A DNA stretch of 64,000 nt, from the NCBI GenBank assembly GCA_016936555.1, contig JAFGXR010000114.1, positions 29,224-93,223 of the forward strand. The letters run 5' to 3'. Positions 16,864 to 24,873 of this stretch are shown here, one piece after another. The position numbers and the translations under genes were made by a program. Positions within the stretch are counted from its first letter, which is position 1. The number at the start of each line of letters is the position of its first letter. The notes under the pieces are model-generated. The model did not search any database and had not been told where the DNA came from. It saw only the letters and a list, made by a program, of their open reading frames with translations. This DNA comes from Spirochaetales bacterium. Its GTDB lineage: Bacteria > Spirochaetota > Spirochaetia > DSM-2461.

Positions 16864-17605
16864 TAATATGCATCTCCATGTGGACGAAAATAATATTGCC
16901 CATCTGAAAATGAATGATGTGGAGAATAAAAATATCTTCTCGAATGACTTCATCAGAGGATTCCTGGAAACTATGGATGAGCTTGAGGCGAACTATAAGC
17001 CCCACTGCCTTATTCTGTCCGGACTTGATTCGGTTTTCTGCGCCGGTGCCGAGAAGGATACGCTGATTGATCTGAGCAACGGTAAGATCGATGTAAAGGA
17101 TCTTCTCATGTCGGAGCGGCTGGTCAACACGGAATACCCCGTCATTGCAGCTATGGAAGGTCATGCCATGGGAGGCGGTCTCGTTCTGGCTCTCTGTTCC
17201 GATATCGTCATCGCTGCCAGAGAAAGCCGTTATGGGGCTGTTTTCATGAATATGGGGTTTACCCCTGGCATGGGGACGACGACTCTTCTTCAGGGGTTGA
17301 TGGGTGAGTTCATCGCTAATGAAATGATGTTTACGGGAAAACGTTTCAAAGGAAGCGAACTGGCTCAGAAAGGGACGAACATCAATTATATCGTTCCGAA
17401 GAAGGATGTATTGGCCAAGGCCTTTGACATTGCTTTACAAATAAGTGAGAAGAATGTAAAATCGGTTAATCTTTTGAAGTATACCTTAAGCGCCAAAAAG
17501 AAGAAACTTCTTGTCGATGCAAGGCTTCAGGAGGACATGATGCACAAACTGAGCTTCGCCTTTCCCGAAACGAAAGAAAGAATAAACAGCTTTTATGCTG
17601 AATAA
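16856..17605 (+). CDS. Enoyl-CoA-hydratase family decarboxylase of beta-branching (ECH2, PksI-like)
   Basis: A 249-residue crotonase-fold protein. Residues 61-80 read FCAGAEKDTL-IDLSNGK, and PVIAAMEGHAMGGG (95-108) then MGFTPGMGTT (133-142) are characteristic of the ECH2 group (PksI, CurF ECH2), which decarboxylates the dehydrated intermediate to leave a methyl branch. A lysine at residue 67 in the oxyanion area fits the family. It overlaps ECH1 by eight bases. Without modular synthase domains nearby, its substrate is presumably attached to a free-standing ACP. Confidence 0.82.
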   Translation: MADNMHLHVDENNIAHLKMNDVENKNIFSNDFIRGFLETMDELEANYKPHCLILSGLDSVFCAGAEKDTLIDLSNGKIDVKDLLMSERLVNTEYPVIAAMEGHAMGGGLVLALCSDIVIAARESRYGAVFMNMGFTPGMGTTTLLQGLMGEFIANEMMFTGKRFKGSELAQKGTNINYIVPKKDVLAKAFDIALQISEKNVKSVNLLKYTLSAKKKKLLVDARLQEDMMHKLSFAFPETKERINSFYAE

Positions 17606-17621
17606 ATAGTACAGGAAGAAA

Positions 17622-18440
17622 ATGATTCAGATTGATTTAAGCGGAAAGTCTGTATTAATTACCGGCGGAACAAAAGGCATCGGTCTGGCCAGCGCTCTTA
17701 AACTGGCTAAAGCGGGAGCATCGACTTATCTCACCTATAAGTGGGGATCTGCCGATATGGATGCCATTAAAGCCGATTTTGTAAAGGAAGGGGCAGCTAT
17801 CGAGCCGGTCTTTATCCAGGCGGATGTCTCCATTCCGGAAGACACGAAGCTTGTAATGGAAACTATTAAGGAAAAAGAGGAGAAACTCGATATCTTCATC
17901 AGTAATGTCGGTTTCGCCCAGAGTCCCAAATCTCTCGATGAATACAAGAAGAGATCTCTCTATAAGACTCTCGATTACAGCACCTGGCCCATCGTCGATT
18001 ATACGCAGCAGATCAAAGCTGTCTTCGGAGAATATCCCGAAAAGGTTCTGGCCGTTTCCAGTGATGGTCCTGATCATTTTTATCAGGGATATGATTATGT
18101 CGCGGCTTCAAAATCGCTTCTTGAATTCCTATCGAAATATATGTCTGTCCATCTCTTCAATGAGGGGAAGGGGAGTACTGTCAATGTCATCAGGTTCGGT
18201 ACGGTGAAAACCGAGTCTTTCAACCTGATCTTCGGTGAGGAATTTTTTGAATTCATGGCGAAAGAAGGCATTGAGGAATCCATGTTCCTGACGCCCGAAG
18301 AGTGTGCTGATTCGGTATTTGCCATGTGCAGCGGCCTGATGAACGCCATGAACGGGCAGATCATTAATGTCGATTACGGATTCCCCTATCAGGACAATTC
18401 CATGATGCGGTATCTGAAAACAAAAACGGTTAATCAGTAA
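17622..18440 (+). CDS. SDR oxidoreductase with enoyl-reductase-like YX6K motif (FabL/FabI-like)
   Basis: A 272-residue SDR. TGGTKGIG (residues 14-21) binds the dinucleotide. The catalytic region reads YDYVAASK (Tyr157, Lys164), giving a Tyr-X6-Lys spacing as in the enoyl-ACP reductases FabL and FabI rather than the Tyr-X3-Lys of FabG. It therefore may reduce the double bond left after dehydration or after the ECH2 step. Tyr159 would give an X4 spacing, so the assignment needs structural alignment. AGGAAG lies before the ATG. The operon thus has both a keto- and a probable enoyl-reductase. Confidence 0.72.
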   Translation: MIQIDLSGKSVLITGGTKGIGLASALKLAKAGASTYLTYKWGSADMDAIKADFVKEGAAIEPVFIQADVSIPEDTKLVMETIKEKEEKLDIFISNVGFAQSPKSLDEYKKRSLYKTLDYSTWPIVDYTQQIKAVFGEYPEKVLAVSSDGPDHFYQGYDYVAASKSLLEFLSKYMSVHLFNEGKGSTVNVIRFGTVKTESFNLIFGEEFFEFMAKEGIEESMFLTPEECADSVFAMCSGLMNAMNGQIINVDYGFPYQDNSMMRYLKTKTVNQ

Positions 18441-18449
18441 AGTAAATAC

Positions 18450-18466
18450 CTCCATTGTTGATGGAG
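18450..18466 (+). promoter_or_regulatory. Short hairpin upstream of the ACP gene
   Basis: CTCCAT pairs with ATGGAG around a five-base loop in the 48-base gap before the carrier-protein gene. It could raise or stabilise the ACP message; that is only a suggestion. Confidence 0.35.
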
Positions 18467-18488
18467 ATAAAATAACAGGAGAAAAGTT

Positions 18489-18734
18489 ATGACTAAAGAA
18501 AAAATCATTGAAGTAATTGCAGAAAATATCAAAGAGAATCTCGATGATCTGGAGAACGAGACAATTGATCCCATGAAATCCATGAAAGATTACGGTGCTA
18601 ACAGCCTTGATATGATCGAAGTTGTTTCCTGTTCCATGAGAGAACTCAATATCAAAGTTCCCCGTGCTGAACTGGCCGACATCGAAAACATCGATCAGCT
18701 TGCTGATAAATTCCTGGAACACGCTGAAGCGTAA
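18489..18734 (+). CDS. Acyl carrier protein, AcpK-like
   Basis: An 81-residue acidic carrier protein. Ser39 in DYGANSLDMIE is the phosphopantetheine attachment site; the usual DSL is NSL. The GANS pattern plus IKVPRAEL downstream (about residues 55-62) resembles the donor ACPs of beta-branching cassettes such as AcpK, from memory of that family. It lies between the enoyl-reductase-like SDR and the alpha-oxoamine synthase, with AGGAG before the ATG. It is the only carrier protein in the operon, so it may serve both chain growth and acetyl donation, or a second ACP lies elsewhere. Confidence 0.93.
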   Translation: MTKEKIIEVIAENIKENLDDLENETIDPMKSMKDYGANSLDMIEVVSCSMRELNIKVPRAELADIENIDQLADKFLEHAEA

Positions 18735-18752
18735 GAAATAAAAGGGGCTACC

Positions 18753-20012
18753 GTGGCAAACAATATACTGAATTTCAGTCTTGCTGACTTTTTTTTCAAC
18801 GACAATCCCGACGTTCTGTCTCCTCCGGACGACTTTTCCGAGTGGATCAATAATCCCGTTGTTAAACACAGTTTCAGCTTTTTTGAGCAGGAACTGCTCG
18901 ACGCGCCCAGAGTTTCCACAGAAATTCTGAGTAATCTCGACGGTCAGAGAAGAAAGATTATCAACCTCACATCCTATAACTATCTCGGTCTTTCCACTCA
19001 TCCTGAAGTTGTTCAGGCTGCCAAAGAGGCTTTGGATAAGTATGGTTTAGGCTCATCGGGAGCTCCTTTGCTTTCGGGAACACTTGATATTCATACGGAA
19101 TTCGCCAGAAAGCTGGCAGAATTCAAGCAGAAAGAGGACTGTATCCTCTACTCCAGCGGCTTCGGCGGAAACGTCGGCGCCATTCAGGGGATGATGAGAA
19201 AAGGCGATTACCTCGTTATGGACGAGAAATGTCACAGATCTCTTGTCGACGGAGGAACACTCTCCGGCGCCAAGATGCTCTTCTTTGCTCACAATGATAT
19301 GGAATCCCTCCAGATGATGCTGGAGAAAGCCAAGGGGAAGAGAACCCTTGTCGTTGTCGAAGGTGTTTACTCCATGGACGGCGATCTGGCGAAAATGCCC
19401 GAGATCTGCGATCTGGCGGAGCAGTACGGCGCCGGTATCTTCATCGATGAAGCTCATTCGACTCTCATGTTCGGAGAACACGGACGGGGTGTCGCCGAGC
19501 ATTTCGGCGTTGAGGACAGAGTCGGCGTCTCCTTCGGAACGCTCAGCAAGTCCTTCGGCGGAGTCGGCGGATTCATCTGCGCCAACAAGGACCTTATCAG
19601 ATATCTGAAAGGTTACTCCTCTCCCTGGAACTTTTCCTGCGCGCCATCCCCCGCTGTTTCAGGCGGTCTGATCAAAGCTCTGGAAGTGGCCACAAGAGAT
19701 TCCTCCCTCAGAGACAAAATGTGGGAAAATACGAGATACATGAAGAAAAATCTTCTCGATATGAATCTGGATCTCGGTGGTACGGAATCTCAGGTTATTC
19801 CCATAATCATCGGTAACTCCGGTGAGAAGCTCATGACTTATGCCGAGAAAATGCAGAAAGCGGGACTATTCCTGCAGCCTGTGGACTTTCCCGCCGTACC
19901 GGCTCATTCCAGAAGATTCAGAATGTCTGTTTCCAGTCAGCTGACTCAGGAAGAGATGGATACGACTCTGAGCATTATCGAAGATGTAATCGTTAAGGAC
20001 ATGAAGTCCTAA
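18753..20012 (+). CDS. Alpha-oxoamine synthase, serine-palmitoyltransferase-like (PLP enzyme)
   Basis: A 419-residue fold-type I PLP enzyme of the KBL/AONS/ALAS/SPT family. Lys266 in FGTLSKSFGG forms the Schiff base, Asp232 and His235 lie in IDEAHS, and His161 (DEKCHRSL) would stack on the cofactor. It condenses an acyl thioester with an amino acid with loss of CO2 to give an amino ketone, as in sphingoid-base synthesis. An N-terminal extension of about 40 residues and the ACP gene 18 bases upstream suggest it takes an acyl-ACP. GTG start at 18753. BioF or a prodigiosin-type role is possible, but no biotin or pyrrole genes are present. Confidence 0.85.
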   Translation: MANNILNFSLADFFFNDNPDVLSPPDDFSEWINNPVVKHSFSFFEQELLDAPRVSTEILSNLDGQRRKIINLTSYNYLGLSTHPEVVQAAKEALDKYGLGSSGAPLLSGTLDIHTEFARKLAEFKQKEDCILYSSGFGGNVGAIQGMMRKGDYLVMDEKCHRSLVDGGTLSGAKMLFFAHNDMESLQMMLEKAKGKRTLVVVEGVYSMDGDLAKMPEICDLAEQYGAGIFIDEAHSTLMFGEHGRGVAEHFGVEDRVGVSFGTLSKSFGGVGGFICANKDLIRYLKGYSSPWNFSCAPSPAVSGGLIKALEVATRDSSLRDKMWENTRYMKKNLLDMNLDLGGTESQVIPIIIGNSGEKLMTYAEKMQKAGLFLQPVDFPAVPAHSRRFRMSVSSQLTQEEMDTTLSIIEDVIVKDMKS

Positions 20013-20540
20013 GTGGATTACGATCAGCTTCTCAGAAAAAAAAGAAAGAAACTAATAGCCGAACCGGAAACCCTTCCGGTCCGGTTTGCTTATGGAAAAA
20101 CGGATATCGAGAAAATCGTTCCTCACAGGGATCCTTTTCTTCTGGTTGACCGGCTGACCGGTCTCGACCCGGAAGAAAAGATTATCGCAGGGGAGACTTT
20201 CATCGATCCCGCATGGCCCCTCTTCGCGGGGCATTTTCCCGATTTCCCCGTCTATCCCGGTTCGATGCAGATAGAGATGACCGGTCAGCTCGGACTCTGC
20301 ATGAATTATTTCCTGTCGCAGAATGTGACGGAAATTACCGGTACCCCGGAGATATCTCCCATTAGAGCGACGAGGGTTGTGGGAGCCTATTATCTTCAGC
20401 CTGTTCTGCCCGGTACAACTGTTCGCGTTGTGGCGCAGTTATTGGAGCATGACGGCTATTTCGGCAAGATAATAGGTCAGGTGATCAATGAGGACGGGCA
20501 GGTGGCCTGTGTTTCCATCTCCGAGGTTTGCTTCCTCTGA
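20013..20540 (+). CDS. Hotdog-fold 3-hydroxyacyl-ACP dehydratase (FabZ-like)
   Basis: A 175-residue hotdog protein. His74 in FAGHFPDFPVYPG and Glu88 in QIEMTGQLG match the catalytic pair of FabZ (FabA has Asp in the second place). It should dehydrate 3-hydroxyacyl-ACP. It begins with GTG directly after the alpha-oxoamine synthase stop, with no gap, and ends the large operon. The N-terminal 25 residues are basic and longer than in most FabZ proteins. Similar dehydratases occur in aryl-polyene clusters. Confidence 0.85.
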   Translation: MDYDQLLRKKRKKLIAEPETLPVRFAYGKTDIEKIVPHRDPFLLVDRLTGLDPEEKIIAGETFIDPAWPLFAGHFPDFPVYPGSMQIEMTGQLGLCMNYFLSQNVTEITGTPEISPIRATRVVGAYYLQPVLPGTTVRVVAQLLEHDGYFGKIIGQVINEDGQVACVSISEVCFL

Positions 20541-20583
20541 GCCGAATCCGGTGTTGAGTCTCTGAAAAAAGAAAGTCTTTAAA

Positions 20584-21732
20584 TCAATCTTCCGATAAAG
20601 GCGGCTTCCGATTTTTCCGTTTGTTTACATACATACGGTTGTCGGCTGTCTTGAGGAGCTGGTCGAAGGTTTCACCTTCCAGAGGAAAAAAGGCATGTCC
20701 GTAGCTGAAAGATACTGTAACGCTTTCAGCAGAAGTCTGAACCGGAGTTTCATTCAGGGCTAAACGGATTTCCGAGATCTTTTCAGCTATTTCCCCTTCG
20801 GAGATATTGTAGAAGACAACCAAGAATTCGTCTCCTCCCCATCGGGCGAATGTATCTGTTTTCCTGATTTTTATCCGTGTCGTTTCGGAAAAGACCTTCA
20901 GAACCTGGTCTCCCGTTAAATGACCGAAAGAATCGTTTACTATTTTCAGATTATCGATATCGAATATTAAAAGAGAGAAATTCTCGCCGTATCTTACCGC
21001 TCTGTTCAGGATATTTTCAAACTGCTCCATAAAATAATTCCTGTTATAGGCCTTTGTCAGACTGTCAAACCGGGAGAGATGAACCATATTCCTATAGAGC
21101 TGAAATTTCTGCAGAGCAATTTCCAGATTGCTTCGTATGTATTCCATGGATTGTAAATCCTCGCTGGAAAAAGCCTTCGGATCTCTGTTATCTATATGGA
21201 GAATACCCTCCACCTGGCCATTGAGAATGAGTGGAACGGCAATGGTCGAACGTATATGCCACTCATCGGAGTCTTCGGCCAGCGGTATCAATTCAAGGTC
21301 TTCAATCAGAGATACATCATCAATAATTTCCGATTGAATGATCTTTCCTCCGGAATATTTCCAGAGAATTGTTTCCTCGAGAGGGATTTTGAAATCGCGG
21401 ATCTTCTCTTCATCGAATCCCTGCTGGACGGCACACTCGAATAATCCTGCGTCATTTTTGACAAGAACGCTGCCGACGCAGGCATTGGGAATAAAGGCAA
21501 TCACTTTTGCAAGAATTAATTTATACAGGTCTTCGGGATTTTCTATTCCCACGATGGACTGTGTAATATCCAGCATCGATTTGTTGAGTAATTCCAGTTT
21601 CTCTCTTTCCGCAAGTGTCTGTTTTAAAGTTCTGTTTCTACTGATATCCCTGAAAATGAGAAATAGAGTGGATATGAGTAAAATCGTACATGAGATGACG
21701 AGAGAGTAGAAGACAACCGCACTGATATTCAT
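20584..21732 (-). CDS. Membrane-anchored GAF-GGDEF diguanylate cyclase
   Basis: A 382-residue protein with one N-terminal membrane helix (residues 6-27), a GAF-type sensor domain (about 55-210) and a GGDEF domain (about 220-378). The active-site GGDEF is at residues 299-303, and an RxxD inhibitory site (R290-D293) lies five residues upstream, so cyclic-di-GMP synthesis with product inhibition is expected. It is convergent with the end of the big operon and downstream of tetR-fabH on the minus strand; it could be partly cotranscribed with them. No functional link to lipid synthesis can be shown. Confidence 0.92.
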   Translation of the reverse strand: MNISAVVFYSLVISCTILLISTLFLIFRDISRNRTLKQTLAEREKLELLNKSMLDITQSIVGIENPEDLYKLILAKVIAFIPNACVGSVLVKNDAGLFECAVQQGFDEEKIRDFKIPLEETILWKYSGGKIIQSEIIDDVSLIEDLELIPLAEDSDEWHIRSTIAVPLILNGQVEGILHIDNRDPKAFSSEDLQSMEYIRSNLEIALQKFQLYRNMVHLSRFDSLTKAYNRNYFMEQFENILNRAVRYGENFSLLIFDIDNLKIVNDSFGHLTGDQVLKVFSETTRIKIRKTDTFARWGGDEFLVVFYNISEGEIAEKISEIRLALNETPVQTSAESVTVSFSYGHAFFPLEGETFDQLLKTADNRMYVNKRKNRKPPLSED

Positions 21733-21790
21733 CTGAAGTTACACCAGCCTCAAAGCTATTCATATTCAGTATATAACAGCACGGTATATT

Positions 21791-22774
21791 TTACCACTCG
21801 AATATCAGACCGGAATGGGTCAACCCGCCTCCGAATCCGTAGAGAAGAACTTTCTGACCTTTTTTCAGTTTACCCGCTTTTTCGGCATCCGAAAGAGCGA
21901 GGGGGATGGTCACTGAAGAGGTGTTTCCGTAATACTCCAGGCTTGACAGGGTCTGTTCAGGCGCAAAGCCTATTTTCTCGCCGATGGAATGAATCATTCT
22001 GAGATTGGCGCTGTGCGGCACAAACCAGTCAATGTCATCGGTCGTCATGCCCGCCTCTTCCAGCATGGCTTTTACACTGGCCGGGACCGTTTTGATGACG
22101 AAGGTATAAACGGCCCTACCGTCCTGGTAGAGAAAGTTCACATTTTCCGCTTCCTCTTTTTCGATCCTGCCGGAGAGACCCGTACAATAGAGCTTGTTTC
22201 CCGATTTGCCCTGAGATCCGTAGTAGGCACCGAAAAATCCGGGATTCTCATTATCCCGTTCCAGTAGGGCGGCTCCGGCTCCGTCTCCGAAGAGAATGCA
22301 GGTGTTTCTGTCGGAATAATCGGTTATTTTGGAAAGGACTTCCGATGAAATGACCAGCACTTTGTTGCTCTGACCTGTCGTAATCATGGAATTGGCTACC
22401 TGCATGGCGTAGACGAATCCGGAGCAGGCTGCATTCAGATCGAGAACGCCTGTTGTTTCAGGGAAATTCATGCGACCGTGGATGACCGCAGAAACGCTGG
22501 GCGTTATATAGTCGGGAGTAATGGTCGCCACGATGATCAGATCTATTTCATTGATATCGACGGAGAAACGGGAGACGAGGTCCTGTACGGCCTTGACCGC
22601 CATATCGGTGACATATTCATCATCTGCGGCTATTCTTCGCTCTATTATTCCTGTTCTCTGAATAATCCACTCGTCGCTGGTATCGACCATTTTTTCCAGA
22701 TCCTGATTTGATAGTACCTTTTCCGGTACATAGGATCCGAATGCTGTAACGCGGGCTCTGGAAATGAAATTCAA
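21791..22774 (-). CDS. fabH: 3-oxoacyl-ACP synthase III (FabH-like)
   Basis: A 327-residue KAS III with an intact triad: Cys117 (NAACSGF), His254 (VPHSANLRM) and Asn284 (YYGNTSS). It starts chains by condensing an acyl-CoA with malonyl-ACP. The DTSDEWI-RTGI motif (residues 31-43) is typical. TTG start at 22774 with AAGGAG seven bases upstream, located inside the end of tetR, so the two genes are coupled. A family role in primary fatty-acid synthesis is possible, but its control by the tetR operator suggests a specialised starter enzyme for the nearby pathway. Confidence 0.92.
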   Translation of the reverse strand: MNFISRARVTAFGSYVPEKVLSNQDLEKMVDTSDEWIIQRTGIIERRIAADDEYVTDMAVKAVQDLVSRFSVDINEIDLIIVATITPDYITPSVSAVIHGRMNFPETTGVLDLNAACSGFVYAMQVANSMITTGQSNKVLVISSEVLSKITDYSDRNTCILFGDGAGAALLERDNENPGFFGAYYGSQGKSGNKLYCTGLSGRIEKEEAENVNFLYQDGRAVYTFVIKTVPASVKAMLEEAGMTTDDIDWFVPHSANLRMIHSIGEKIGFAPEQTLSSLEYYGNTSSVTIPLALSDAEKAGKLKKGQKVLLYGFGGGLTHSGLIFEW

Positions 22775-22775
22775 A

Positions 22776-23354
22776 TTATTGCTCCTTTTCTTTGCAGATA
22801 TGGAAAACCAGATCTTTTTCGGCTCTTTTTATTCTTCCCGGTTCTTTAAAAATCCGGGCCATTTTCAATGATCCCGACATGACATAGATCATGTGTCTCG
22901 CCGTGTCTGAACTGCGGAGATATTCCCGGAACTCACCTTCTTTCTTCCCTTTGTCCACAAGTTCGGTCAGCCACTGCTCTACTTGTGCGATAAGTTCCTG
23001 GGAGTGTTCCTGTATTCCCGCGGGCATGCTGTGATAGTCGGCAGCAACCATACCGATGGGACAGATTCTTGTACAGTTGTTTGAGAGTGAGCCATACATC
23101 CGGCAGAAGGCTATCAGCCGCTCTCTGTTACTGGCTGTGCCCAGTCTTTTGGTCCAGAGGGAAAAGAGCCTGCTGTATTTTCTGATGAAAGCGATTCCAA
23201 GATCCTCCTTTTTGGGAAAATGGTAATGAATGCTGGCTTTCCTGATATTGATGGCGGATGCTATATCGTTATAGCTGAAACCCTGATAGCCGTAGGAGAG
23301 TATGAGTTCTTCAGCTGTTTTTACTATCAGTGATTTTGTTGATCTGGTTTGCAT
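22776..23354 (-). CDS. TetR family repressor controlling tetR-fabH
   Basis: A 192-residue TetR/AcrR regulator: helix-turn-helix at about residues 8-55 (YNDIASAINIRKASIHYHF), ligand-binding helices after residue 80, with CPIGMVAADY near 97-106. The gene lies between fabF and fabH, and its stop is one base from the fabH start. A promoter with a perfect 26-bp palindrome lies at once upstream, pointing to autorepression. There is no Shine-Dalgarno sequence and the predicted leader is about three bases. The ligand is likely an acyl compound by context only. Confidence 0.92.
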   Translation of the reverse strand: MQTRSTKSLIVKTAEELILSYGYQGFSYNDIASAINIRKASIHYHFPKKEDLGIAFIRKYSRLFSLWTKRLGTASNRERLIAFCRMYGSLSNNCTRICPIGMVAADYHSMPAGIQEHSQELIAQVEQWLTELVDKGKKEGEFREYLRSSDTARHMIYVMSGSLKMARIFKEPGRIKRAEKDLVFHICKEKEQ

Positions 23355-23362
23355 TATAAAAT

Positions 23363-23392
23363 CATTCTACCTACTAGTAGGTAGAATGTCAA
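23363..23392 (-). promoter_or_regulatory. tetR-fabH promoter with perfect 26-bp palindromic operator
   Basis: Positions 23363-23388 form a perfect palindrome; each 13-base arm reads CATTCTACCTACT, giving ACTAGT at the centre. On the minus strand TTGACA (23392-23387), 17 bases, then TAGAAT (23369-23364) make a near-consensus promoter, so the palindrome covers the spacer and -10 box. Binding there would block polymerase, the classical TetR arrangement. Confidence 0.85.
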
Positions 23393-23412
23393 ATTCGAAA
23401 AAGTTTCAGCCG

Positions 23413-23439
23413 AAAAAAAAGACCGGAAACCCGGCCTTT
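23413..23439 (-). terminator. Rho-independent terminator after fabF
   Basis: On the minus strand AAAGGCCGG pairs with CCGGTCTTT (one G-U pair) around GTTT and is followed by a run of eight T. It separates fabF from the tetR-fabH unit. Confidence 0.8.
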
Positions 23440-23460
23440 ATTATAGGGATCTACTTGCTC

Positions 23461-24726
23461 TCAGCCTTTATAGCGGGAAAAGATGATTGATGCATTCTGC
23501 CCGCCAAAACCGAATGAATTGGAGATGATATGGTCGATTTTTTTATCAACATAGGTCTCTGTTACGACATTCAGTTCGATAGCCGGATCCTGATTAAAGA
23601 CATTTATAGTAGGGTGAACTGTGCCGTCAATAAATACGCGCATATCTGCGACGGCTTCCACTGCGCTCGCTCCACCTATCAAGTGTCCTGTCATGGATTT
23701 TGTGCTGTGTACAGGTACTGTCTTCCCGTATTCTTTCAATACAGTATTAATAGCATAGGCTTCAATTTTATCTCCGAGTGGAGTCGATGTTCCATGGCAA
23801 TTAATAAGGCCGATGTCTGAGGGGGTCAAGCCCGCTTCGTCCAGAGCCATCTGAATGGCCCGGATTGCACCGTCAGCTTCGGGATGAGGAGCTACAAGGT
23901 CATAGGCATCGCTGGAAAAGCCGTATCCGCTTACTTCGGCATATATTTTAGCGCCTCTCGCTTTCGCGTGTTCCAGCTCTTCAAAACACATGACTCCGGC
24001 TCCTTCTCCGATGACAAAACCGTCTCTATCAATATCAAATGGGCGGCTTGCTGTTTCGGGAGAATCATTTCTCAGAGAAAGGGCTCCGATACTTCCAAAT
24101 GCAGAAACACCGGCTTTATTAATTATAGCTTCGGATCCTCCTGTAAACATAACATCGGCCATTCCGGATTTGATTAGCATCATAGATGTTCCAAAAGAGT
24201 GATTTCCCGAAGAACAGGCTGAGTTCAGAGAAAAAGATGGCCCTTTAAGTCCGGCTTCCTGTGAAAAGAAGGCCGATCCCGTACTGGGTATGGCTCCGAT
24301 TACATAAAAGGGGGAAGTTGCATTCATGCCTTTAGTCACTATACGGCCGACATTATCAAAGTGAGAATAAAGACCGCCGACACCCGAACCTATGAGAGAG
24401 CCGTATCGCTCCGGGTTTTTTGATACATCGAGACCGGAATCCTCTAATGCCTGAACTCCGGCAACTTGAGCAAGAATGTTATATCTATCGAGTCTTCTGG
24501 TCATTTTTTTGGAAGAAAAAAAAGGGGACAGGTCAGGGAGGTCGACTTCTCCGGCAATTTGTATTTCGTAGTCTCCTGTATCAAAACTTGAAATTTTTCT
24601 TATTCCTGATTCTCCATCTGCCAGGTTCTTCCAAAATTCTTGAACATTGGAACCGATCGGATTGATAGTTCCAATTCCTGTTATCACAACTCTTCTTTCT
24701 GAAAAGTTGCTGCCCATATTGCCCAT
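23461..24726 (-). CDS. fabF: Beta-ketoacyl-ACP synthase II (FabF-like)
   Basis: A 421-residue ketosynthase with the full triad Cys171 (NSACSSGN), His311 (NCHGTSTP) and His348 (TGHLIGG). It elongates acyl-ACP with malonyl-ACP. The start is placed at the ATG at 24726 because AAGGAAA lies just upstream; an upstream in-frame start lacks this. It is divergent from the phosphopantetheinyl transferase gene and ends in its own terminator. It could be the primary-metabolism FabF or the second ketosynthase of the neighbouring pathway; the location argues for the latter. Confidence 0.92.
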   Translation of the reverse strand: MGNMGSNFSERRVVITGIGTINPIGSNVQEFWKNLADGESGIRKISSFDTGDYEIQIAGEVDLPDLSPFFSSKKMTRRLDRYNILAQVAGVQALEDSGLDVSKNPERYGSLIGSGVGGLYSHFDNVGRIVTKGMNATSPFYVIGAIPSTGSAFFSQEAGLKGPSFSLNSACSSGNHSFGTSMMLIKSGMADVMFTGGSEAIINKAGVSAFGSIGALSLRNDSPETASRPFDIDRDGFVIGEGAGVMCFEELEHAKARGAKIYAEVSGYGFSSDAYDLVAPHPEADGAIRAIQMALDEAGLTPSDIGLINCHGTSTPLGDKIEAYAINTVLKEYGKTVPVHSTKSMTGHLIGGASAVEAVADMRVFIDGTVHPTINVFNQDPAIELNVVTETYVDKKIDHIISNSFGFGGQNASIIFSRYKG

Positions 24727-24778
24727 AGTATTTCCTTTTTGTATATTAATTATCAATTATTTATTCAACCTTGATATT

Positions 24779-24821
24779 CAACCCCGATGCAGAGCTATTG
24801 TCAAGACTATTGCCGGGGTTG
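24779..24821. repeat. Inverted repeat in the fabF/PPTase divergent region
   Basis: CAACCCCG (24779-24786) and CGGGGTTG (24814-24821) are exact inverted copies 27 bases apart in the promoter region shared by fabF and the phosphopantetheinyl transferase gene. They may bind a dimeric regulator or loop; no family is recognised. Confidence 0.35.
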
Positions 24822-24873
24822 TTAACCAATTCCAATTACTTTAAAGTTATTTTATAGGCAAAGGAGTAAGTGT

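Noticed and set aside
18753..20012. BioF of biotin synthesis
   Set aside because: No bio genes lie near; the ACP, dehydratase and N-acyltransferase-like neighbours suit lipid synthesis better.
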